From the NCBI GenBank assembly GCA_012861695.1, contig JAAOOA010000012.1, positions 3,495,770 through 3,559,769 on the forward strand: a stretch of 64,000 nt of DNA, written 5' to 3'. Position 1 is the stretch's first letter, and each line of letters starts with the position of its first letter. The notes below the pieces were generated by a model. That model was not told where the DNA came from, did not search any database, and saw only the letters and a list, made by a program, of their open reading frames with translations. Positions 56,399 through 64,000 of the stretch are shown here, in pieces. The DNA comes from Trematomus loennbergii. Taxonomy: Eukaryota > Chordata > Actinopteri > Perciformes > Nototheniidae. The translations under genes were made by a program, and so were the position numbers.

Positions 56399-57119
56399 TG
56401 GCACAGGCACAAGAGAGTCAGGGTGTCTCAGCGGTGCCTCCACTCTCTGTCCCGCTGGAGGGACAGGGCCTATCTTCTGATGGGTGTGCCCATGGGCGCC
56501 ATCCCATCCCGCCGGGAGACTGTCACTGTGGATGCGTGTCTCTTGGGGTGGGGTGCGGCGTGGCTGGGCAGAGCAGGACTGTTCAGGGTCAGTGGTCTGC
56601 CCATGAAGGTGCACGCCATATCAATGTGCTGGAGCTTTGGGCTGTGTTGCTCACACTCATGCACTTGTTACCCCAACTGGTGGGCAGGCATGTGCTCGTT
56701 CGTTCGGACAACATGTCCGCCGTTGCCCAAATCAACCACCAGGGGGGCACCAGGTCCGCACAGCTGCTCCGGGTTTCACAGAGCCTCTTGCCTTGGGCGC
56801 TCCCCCGCCTCGCCAGTCTGCGGGCAGTCTTTCTGCCAGGAGACCTGAATCAGGTCGCAGATTTCCGGGGGAGTGGAGGCTTCACCCAGAGGTGGTGGAG
56901 ACAATTTGGAGCCTTTTCGGCAGGGCCGAGGTGGACCTCTTTGCCTCGGAAGAGTCGAGGCACTGCCCCCTCTGGTTCTCCTGGACAGAGGTGACCAGCC
57001 CGATGGGTCAGGACGCTCTGGCGCACGACTGGCCGGACATTCTCCTGTATGCCTTCCCGCCACTGGGCAACACCCGAGCCATCGGAGTTGCCCAGTGGCC
57101 GAAGGTGGCGTTCCACTAG
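56399..57119 (+). pseudogene. DIRS RNase H domain, frameshifted
   Basis: The RNase H-like segment is spread over three frames: TVTVDACLLGWGAAW in one, HINVLELWAVLLTL and LVRSDNMSAVAQINHQGG in the next, and LHPEVVETIWSLFG with EVDLFASEESRHCPLW in the third, ending at a stop (57117-57119). The catalytic Asp and Glu (VDA, ELWA, SDN) can be seen. Single-base shifts separate the parts. Confidence 0.85.
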
Positions 57120-57124
57120 CCCAC

Positions 57125-57565
57125 TCCAATCGGCCTATCCAGCTGGCACGCATTAACATTCCACAGGAGAGCGGCACGCCTGAGTTGCTGTGCCCTGTGC
57201 GTGCCCTAAGGGCGTATATTGATGCTACGGCCTGTATACGGCAGTCAGAGCAGCTCTTCGTTTGCCATAGCGGCACTAGGAAGGGTTGTGCTCTCTCTAA
57301 GCAGCGGCTGTCCCACTGGGTGGTTGATACCATCACACATGCCTATGGGGCCAGTGGCCGCCCCCCACCATCAGGGGTGAGATGCCACTCTATAAGAAGC
57401 ATCTCAGCATCGTGGGCTGCCCTAAGAGGGGTGCCCCTGGAGACCATCTGCGCCGCGGCGTCGTGGGCGTCTTCTGGCACATTCTTCAGGTTCTACCGGG
57501 TCAATGTCGCCACTCCTCACCCTCTGGGTGTGGTCCTGTTTTCAAGCTCCACTGCTTCCAGCTAG
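57125..57565 (+). pseudogene. DIRS tyrosine recombinase, C-terminal half only
   Basis: Contains ELLCPVRALRAYIDAT, the catalytic box CHSIRSISASWAAL (His and Arg) and the end TFFRFYRVNV with the nucleophilic Tyr. In complete elements an N-terminal core-binding part and the first catalytic Arg region lie between RNase H and this point. Here RNase H ends only a few codons before it, so an internal deletion of several hundred bases is inferred. Confidence 0.85.
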
Positions 57566-57610
57566 GTGAGTAAGTGCTTGGATTCTTCATGAAATGGTTG
57601 GTATAAGTCA

Positions 57611-57703
57611 TCCAGTGCTAAAGCACCGCCTCTGGCGGTCAGTAGGGACGAAATAGAACGATAGTTACGGCTGTAACTACGGTTCTATGAGTCCCGGATG
57701 ACC
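57611..57703. other. DIRS internal complementary region (circle-junction template)
   Basis: Bases 57611-57659 are the reverse complement of the left end 53016-53064 (48 of 49 match), and 57660-57703 the reverse complement of the right end 57886-57929 (42 of 44 match). The two parts abut at the GTT site. This is the structure predicted by the rolling/circular DIRS replication model. Confidence 0.95.
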
Positions 57704-57739
57704 ACCAGAGTATCCTGTCACTCAGAATTCTTGTGTGCT

Positions 57740-57929
57740 CGCGAGAAGATTCTGGGAACAGATCCTCTGACGACACCTGATATATAGCTGTTGTCACGTG
57801 GGTCACAGGTGACTTTGTTGTTATTGGTACTCGAGCTGCGCATGCGCGCAATGGACATATCCAGTGCTAAAGCACCGCCTCTGGCGGTCATCCGGGACTC
57901 ATTGAACCATAGTTACAGCCGTAACTATC
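57740..57929 (-). repeat. Right inverted terminal repeat of the DIRS element
   Basis: Reverse complement of the left repeat with scattered mismatches; it ends CCGTAACTATC before GTT. Confidence 0.9.
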
Positions 57930-58244
57930 GTTTGTTGTTGTTGTTATCAGCATCTTCTGGCTAAAAAGTAGAACATGTTATCTGCAGGAAAATAAAAACA
58001 AAACAAAAAAAATAGGAAAAGCTACATTTCCTGATTGAAGATTATGTAATGCCGCGTTTCCACTACACGGCCTCGCTCGGCCCCGCTCGGTATGGCTGGG
58101 CCGCGATTGGCCTCGTTAGGACCAGCTCACTTTATGGCGCGTTTCCATTACAGTTTAGGAACTGGGGTAGTATCTATAGTAACGCAGTGTAGGCGGAGCG
58201 ACGCTGCTTAAAACTGCCGTGACGTCATCTTCAATGCGACACAA

Positions 58245-58760
58245 CAATGGAGGATGTGAGATGTGAAAGCGATCGTTTGCTTGTTTTTTGCTGTGTGGTT
58301 TATTATCACAAGAAATAGACAAGAGTTGTTTCGAAAGAGGCGACGTATAGCAAGACGAGGTATAGAAGAAGCTGACGCGAGAGTTCGGGCAGTCCTCCTA
58401 CGCCGCAGAGACTACAGGACGACTCGAATCACTACTAACTACAATGCTACTTGGTAAGCTAACGTTCGCTAACTAGCAATGTGTTTAGGCTCACGCTCCC
58501 TATACGACCAAAGTATTTCAAGTATTTAATTAATTGTAGCTACCACTTTTACGTATTAAAATATGTATGCTTTTGTTTGTGTATTTCAGAAGTTACCGAC
58601 CGAGCTACCGAGTGGTGGAATGTGATTGTTCCATCTTTCACACACTCAGGTGGAGAACTTCAGGATGCCTGAGGAAAACCTACGTCTACCAGGGGTAGCA
58701 GTGGCACAAGGTGCAGAGGAGGGCAGGGACATACGAGAGGGTCTGATGCGCTACCTGAAT
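58245..58760 (+). pseudogene. Harbinger-type transposase, truncated N-terminal remnant
   Basis: Readable pieces: a basic stretch RQELFRKRRRIARRG (58320s-58360s), EWWNVIVPSFTH (58612 on), and after a one-base shift VENFRMPEENLR, matching the W-x-ENFRM motif near the start of PIF/Harbinger (HARBI1-like) transposases. The DDE catalytic part is absent. An intron between 58453 and about 58590 is possible. Confidence 0.6.
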
Positions 58761-60059
58761 ACCTAGAATGTATAATGTAATACCTAAATATTCATTGTAT
58801 TGTATTGAACATAAATACATCTTTTTCACATACATGTGTTTGTCAAATTATTTAAACCAAAAAAATGTTATCAGAATTGACTATTTAGTAAATATTTGAA
58901 TTTCAAGCACCAGTACTGCCCCCATAATAATAATAATCTAATAAATTAAGCAAATATCAAAGCAAACTATAAACATAAATACAAAAGTGTAAAACACAAC
59001 AGAACTATATTCATAAATGCAAGTGTAAAAAATTGTTAACATGGATGGAGGCTAAAGTATCCACAGCATAAAATAATATGATTATGATGGTTTGTCTGAA
59101 AGACACAGCCTCAAGGTTCAAGGTTTTTTATTTTGTCATACGAACATAGCTAGTGTAGTTATGACAATGAACATCTTAGGTCACAGGCTCCTCCAACAGT
59201 GCAACACAATAACCCAGATCAACAGAAATATAGTGCAAGTAAATATTAAGCGCTGTGCACCGCTCTCTTTGTATAGGTGTTTTCTTTTGTTCTCTTCTCT
59301 TTGAAATATATAAGCAATGTGTTTGAGTCTAGCACAACGAGGGTATTACAATTGAGTAATTTTTACTACATGTATTTATCATGTATTCTTAATACCATTA
59401 TGTAATGTTATTTTAGAGGAGGACCTCAAGCTAGCAAACTCAATTTCAAACAGTATGCAGAGTTGTCCTGCTAAAGAGTTAAAATGTATTATTTAACCAA
59501 GTATTTATTCTCTTATTTGCTTTAATTGCAACAGATGATAAAGGTTTCACTGTGATAAGTATTCTCTTAAATCCATAAACCCCTGTACAGTGCTTTGTGG
59601 ACGATGGTGTTTATGATATTTCTGACTGCAGAGGGACGCCTAGATGATGCCATCTTTCTGTGTGATCGCTGGTGGGTGCAATTATTTATCAACAAGCAAT
59701 AAGATAAGACATGGCATTGATTCTGGGCCAGTTGCCGTTCCTGCAGGGCCAGATCCTCTCCTCCTCGGTTGTGCTGTTGATGCAGAGGACGTTGTTCGGA
59801 ACTGTTCCTCCTCGCTAGTCCCAATGTAATCATCTAGAACAGAAACATGACTTGTAAATTCCACAAACTACTGCAGCACAATACTATAAATAGCAACAAC
59901 AACTATAGAAAAGACAAACTGAACGTAAACAATGGCACATATGGTGTTAGCAAACAATAGCTCTCGCTAATGCTATCTGCCTAGCTAGCCTTCGGGGCTC
60001 CATAAAAGCATGGGTTGTCGAACATAAATGTAAGGATAAAATAGACTTATTTGTTAGAA

Positions 60060-60305
60060 GTGAGCTTTAGAACAGATAGGGACACAAAGCAGGGACACAA
60101 AGCTTTCAAGCAAATAACAGAGCGTTAGCAAAAACGTACCATGCAGACTCCAGTAACGCCGTTGGAGAGTCCAGTGTCTGTGTAGAGACCTCCTGAAAGA
60201 CTTTGATATTGCGAGTTGTCCCGTCGAGCACCCGCTGGACCTTATCATCTGCAATATAATGGACGTCGTCACTTCCTCGACCGACCATGGTGTGCTTTTC
60301 TTTGC
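60060..60305 (-). pseudogene. Harbinger Myb/SANT-like DNA-binding protein, frameshifted
   Basis: Reads MAKKSTPWSVEEV in one frame, then IADDKVQRVLDGTTRN and KVFQEVS in another. These are the hallmarks of the trihelix-like accessory protein encoded by PIF/Harbinger elements, which carries the transposase to the nucleus and DNA. One frame break near 60260 disables it. An acidic segment EEEQFRTTSSAS (minus strand, near 59800) may be its 3' exon. Confidence 0.65.
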
Positions 60306-60989
60306 CATTGTTGTAGCTCCTCTGTTAAAAATGTTTGATTACTCGCGCGCAGATTGTGACGATTCTCTCCGACCAATCAGCAGCCGAGAGCGTTGACGTC
60401 ACAAACTCAGCCCGGTTGTCTTGGCCCTGGCCCCACGATTTTATGAGGCCAGAAAAACTGTGAATTAGGACCCGCCGGCCGGTACTAGGCCAAGTGGAAA
60501 CGCAACCACAAACGGGCCGCTGACGTCACAGCCCTCTTAAACCGGGCTGCGGGCTGTAGTGGAAACTAGAGATGGGCGAGTCCTGATTCATCCGGATCAT
60601 TAACCCGGATCCTAGAAATGAGCTGGTCGTGACGAGTCTCCCCTCTCCATTAACCCGAGTCCTTGAGTCCCACACTTGGTGTGACGTACAAATTAAAACT
60701 ATAAATTGCGTCACTCGCTACTCTCTTTATAACATGTAAATCACATTACAACGTACCCCAGTCCATCTACCTACCCTTTAGTAAGTATACAGGATAGCTG
60801 CCTGCCAGAAGTTATCGTTTGGCTCAGGGGAGGGGACGCGGATCAGTGAAACTTCCTGCAGACTCGTGGGGACTCAGAGGAGCCGACGGCTCCTAACCGT
60901 AATAGCATAGCAGATCCAGCGAACTCGTCATGTGCACGAGCATAGCCCCTCCTCCAGCACCCGGCTCCCGCGCTATGCACGAGCAGACT

Positions 60990-61295
60990 CGCTCGCAGAC
61001 TCGCAGATTCGCAGACTCGCAGATTCGCAGATTCGCAAATCCTGACTCGCTGCAACACACAGCGGATCAGACTCGTGCGGACTCGGAGCCGTAACCATAT
61101 AGCAGCAGATCCAGAGATCCAGCAGACTCGTCGTCATGCACGAGTCAACAGCAGACTCAGATTCGCAAATCCTGACTCACTGTTCTGCAACACACAGCGG
61201 ATCAGACTCGTGCGGACTCAGAGCCGTATATAGCAGCAGATCCAGAGATTCAGCAGACTCGTCCTCATGCACGAGTCCACAGCAGACTCAGATTT
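60990..61295. repeat. Nested tandem repeats: CGCAGATT/ACTCGCAG words and a 135-bp unit
   Basis: Short CAGACTCGCAGATTCG units (60985-61040) lead into two copies of a ~135-bp unit; ATCAGACTCGTGCGGACTC begins at 61066 and again at 61201. The copies differ by a few bases and a 5-bp indel. Chance ORFs across the short units are artefacts. Confidence 0.85.
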
Positions 61296-61385
61296 GCCAA
61301 ATCGCAAAATAACCCTTTTTTTTGTGATCAACATTTTTTATTAAAGCAAAATACACTGTGTAGCGGAGGTTAATATAACGTCAGT

Positions 61386-61620
61386 TTAATAGATAGATAG
61401 ATAGATAGTACTTTATTGATCCCAAATTGGGAAATTGTTGTTACAGCAGCATAAAAGGCATTTTACAATAAAACAAAACTACAAAATATACAAGAATAGA
61501 AAGAAAAATAAAATAAAATATAAAATATAAAATATACATGTCGAAATAGAAAATATACATGCAGATATTATATATATATATATACAAATATATATATATA
61601 TATTCAAAATATATGGAATA
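61386..61620. repeat. Retroposon tail and AT-rich simple repeats inside the hAT element
   Basis: (GATA)n at 61390-61408, then GTACTTTATTGATCCCAAATT, the common fish retroposon tail word, then A-rich and (TA)n sequence to 61610. A third layer of insertion into the hAT is likely. Confidence 0.6.
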
Positions 61621-61804
61621 ATAATATGCTCGTGAAATGCATCAACTTTTCGGTTTCACCGATAGGATTTCTACGGTCTTGGTGATGCTGACTCATATGA
61701 CTCAAATGACTCGTATGATCCGGATCTCTTCAATGACTGACTCAGAAGACCCTGAGTCCGTAAAAGGATCCGGATTTGCCATCTCTAGTGGAAACGCGCC
61801 ATAA

Positions 61805-64000
61805 GCTCACTTCGGTTGAAACCTTAATTGTTCATTGGTACAGGGATAACAAGGAGTTATTTTCTAGTGATGAAAATGTCTCATTTTAATACCAAAGGTT
61901 CAAACAAGGCTATCAGCGATAAGATTGACTATTCTTATATATAATATTTTATGCTGTTCACATATACTGTATATGGGCTGGTCACCAGGTCCAATTTCCC
62001 ATGAAATACTACAAAACTATTAATAGCACGCAGACTAGAAGAGCCAAGGTTTACATTTTTATAGACAAAGTTTTAAAGGCAGTATGTTAGAACCGAAAAG
62101 CTTAAAGGGCATAACACGGGTGCTACAGTGATTCAACATAGGCTGTTTGTCGCTACAGATGGAAAGAATTGCAAGATTTAAAAGGTTTCAAAACCTGATC
62201 CCCAATTATCCATTAATTCTGTAATAATATCTATTTTATTTATGAAATACATTGCGAGACATAGTTTTACATTGCTATATAAATGAATATTGGCAGCTAA
62301 AATTAAGTTTATTTTGTTTTACCATAATTTTATTACAGCTATAGTAGATAACTTAATTGCTATGCACCAGCAACCAACTGTTGCACCTTGTATAAGTCTA
62401 TTATAAGAAGAAGTTGCATCTTTATTTCACTTGCTTCAAATAAAATGGACACTCTAGCCATTTGAATATCTTTACGACCACAGGAGGAGGTGATCATGGA
62501 AACACAGCCGCTATTGTGAGCATTGAACTGCAGGTGGTATTATTTAGTGCTTTTTCTCTTTTTACTACTGCCAAAATAAGACTGCTGACAGCGGCTGGCA
62601 GCAGCTTAGTCAAAACCTATGACGTTTGGTCACTGATAGGCCAGCAGTGGTAAATGAGATGCCAGTGGTGTGCTTGTCACTGACGTTCCTAGTAACTCAC
62701 AAGCCCAGTTTGGAACCATCTTATCCACTGCATGGCACACATTCCTGAATGCTTATGATTGCAAAGTTAAGGAGGCCCCTGTGCATTGCTCTTTAATGCA
62801 GATGGAAAATGTATTGGTGGCCAAAGCAATGCTGGCTATTGGAATTGCTGAGAAATGCAGTTACAGTAGTGTAACTGGAGCCTTAAAAGTAATAATGTAC
62901 CAGTTTGTACTTAGGATGGTACTGGATGAAAAGTTGTCATTCAAGTCTGAAGGGTTAATCCTCAGAGGAGCATGAACATGCTTAACAAGTGTCATGAATA
63001 TCTGTTCTGTTTTTTTTTTCAGAGTGGAAATATTGGCTGGTGTGAAAAGGTCAGAGGTTACCTTCATCCTTAAAGTATTATTTATGTCCACCTAAGTGTG
63101 AGACAAAGAAATACAATTTAGAAAATTAAAGCACGTAAACATGTCACAGTAGAGTAGCAAAATACAATTTATTTAATACGAACCGGAAAACAAGGATATT
63201 AGGGCCCCTTTAAAATAAATCAAGCAGTTGTCATAATCTTGCTTTGGGGAAAAGACATTGCCATACTAGAGCCATAACTCTTATGTGGTGACAGTCAACA
63301 ATTATGTTAGAAGAAGAATGAACAACTTAACTAAATTGTCAGGATGTTTGCTGTAGATGGTGACTACAATTTCTTTTTTTTAAATAAATGTCTTAAAATG
63401 TTACTTCTGTTTTGCTTCAAAGATATTATGAACTTTTCTGTTTCTGATTGTCTTGAATGTTGAGGTACCAACAACCCCCCAACATCTGGAAGACAAATTG
63501 ATATTGCAGTTTGTTAAACCTCTTAATAACTTCTAATTGTACTTTTTCTGATGGTAACTGGCTCACTTCACTTAATTCATGGCTGTGGCCGAATTACCCA
63601 AACCAGCCAGCAGAGGGCTCTCCAGCTCTCTCCTTCAAAAGAAACATCTCCCATGCATGGATGGTCAGAAAGGAGAAACCATATGAGGGAGCAGCGAGTG
63701 GAAAGGAAAGGAAAGTGAAGGAAAGGAAAGGAAGCAATTACTGAGCAGAGTACTGAGCTATAGAACCCAGCTGGTTCAGTGATTGTAGCCCTTCCTAATC
63801 ATACTTAATTAACTCTTATGTCTCCTCCCCTGTCATCCACAACAATGGAAACACACTATCACTTCATTTAAGGAAGAAATAATCTTGCACTTGAAGTGTC
63901 AGCAATTATGGCGTTATAATATTATGCATACGGCCTAGTGAGCGTCGTGTGAATAAAGACATGACATGATAATAAAGTAATAAATGGTTTGCAAATTAAC
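61805..64000. other. Intergenic region at the window end
   Basis: AT-rich with no supported gene. A (GGAAA)n-like tract lies at 63693-63735. A 101-codon open frame at 62670-62975 uses a GTG start, has no recognisable domain and no splice context, and is not called. Confidence 0.5.

Larger units (their letters stand above)
53016..57929 (+). mobile_element. DIRS retrotransposon (tyrosine-recombinase type), defective copy, ~4.9 kb
   Basis: Order: left inverted terminal repeat, gag-like region, reverse transcriptase, RNase H, remnant tyrosine recombinase, internal complementary region, right inverted terminal repeat. DIRS elements copy through a circular DNA and reinsert by recombinase without target duplication. 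Seen here: ends are inverted rather than LTR-like, the trinucleotide GTT occurs at the left start (53016-53018) and just past the right end (57930-57932), and the internal complementary region spells the junction of both ends. Coding frames are broken, and the recombinase N-terminal half is missing, so this copy is not autonomous. Confidence 0.95.
60567..61787. mobile_element. hAT element inserted in the Harbinger right terminal repeat
   Basis: Termini TAGAGATGGGC and GCCATCTCTA are inverted repeats, and the perfect 8-bp duplication GTGGAAAC stands at 60559-60566 and 61788-61795. The duplicated bases are part of the Harbinger terminal repeat, so the hAT came second. Its interior is not coding: it holds a 135-bp tandem repeat and a retroposon tail. 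Confidence 0.92.
58050..61801. mobile_element. PIF/Harbinger DNA transposon, decayed, with a nested hAT insertion
   Basis: Ends TGCCGCGTTTCCACTACA (left) and the inverse of TGGCGCGTTTCCACTACA (right) are flanked by TAA at 58047-58049 and 61802-61804, the 3-bp duplication typical of PIF/Harbinger. Remnants of both genes expected for the superfamily are present: a transposase N-terminal piece on the plus strand and a Myb/SANT-like protein on the minus strand. The right terminal repeat is split by the hAT element 60567-61787. An internal copy of the TIR word (GCGCGTTTCCATTACAG, 58137) and its inverse (60500) suggest sub-terminal repeats. Confidence 0.88.

Noticed and set aside
54564..57336. Antisense and alternative-frame ORFs in the DIRS element
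   Set aside because: GC-rich codon bias of the true frames leaves long open shadows; none shows a domain of its own.
62670..62975. 101-codon ORF near the window end
   Set aside because: Starts at GTG, no recognisable family, AT-rich surroundings; probably chance or an unrecognised repeat remnant.

Overview
This is a 64 kb piece of a vertebrate nuclear genome, almost certainly a ray-finned (teleost, probably percomorph-like) fish. The evidence is large GT/AG introns, AT-rich intergenic DNA with very long (GT)n tracts, fish-typical repeats (a DIRS retrotransposon, PIF/Harbinger and hAT DNA transposons, hairpin MITEs) and six vertebrate protein-coding genes. Nothing prokaryotic is present: no operons, CRISPR arrays or phage.

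Gene layout, left to right: (1) 3-2927 (+), the 3' part of a TENT5 (FAM46) non-canonical poly(A) polymerase gene, carrying a very long Ser/Pro/acidic low-complexity stretch not found in mammalian members, followed by a ~1.5 kb 3'UTR; (2) 16747-19024 (-), a six-exon HMGN nucleosome-binding protein; (3) 20248-29165 (+), four-exon sh3bgrl, head-to-head with the HMGN gene; (4) 31908-33407 (+), two-exon tasl (the CXorf21 homologue, a TLR adaptor with a pLxIS motif); (5) 36396-45305 (+), a 13-exon plasma-membrane Na+/H+ exchanger of the SLC9A1/2/4 group; (6) 45954-49882 (+), five-exon tmem182. TENT5-HMGN-SH3BGRL is a vertebrate paralogon cluster (compare human Xq21, 6q14 and 1p36), and the SLC9A2/4-TMEM182 linkage matches human 2q12. 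These are neighbours by descent, not a pathway.

Mobile DNA dominates two zones. At 4564-7274 lies a ~2.7 kb foldback element with ~0.6 kb terminal inverted repeats and a near-perfect 8-bp target duplication. From 53016 to 61801 there is first a ~4.9 kb DIRS element with a complete internal complementary region, then a PIF/Harbinger element (TAA duplication) whose right terminal repeat was itself hit by a hAT element (perfect 8-bp duplication). Smaller MITEs sit at 12677-12883, ~40277-40946 (inside an exchanger intron, with a 47-bp perfect palindrome) and 43616-~44637.

Seven single-base frame breaks occur in otherwise well-conserved host exons (four in TENT5, two in the exchanger, one in sh3bgrl), and all can be explained by one-base changes, mostly in short homopolymer runs. 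That pattern fits uncorrected long-read assembly indels better than gene decay. No new biological system could be demonstrated. The most unusual items are the expanded TENT5 protein, the intact DIRS circle-junction signature and the nested, time-ordered transposon insertions.
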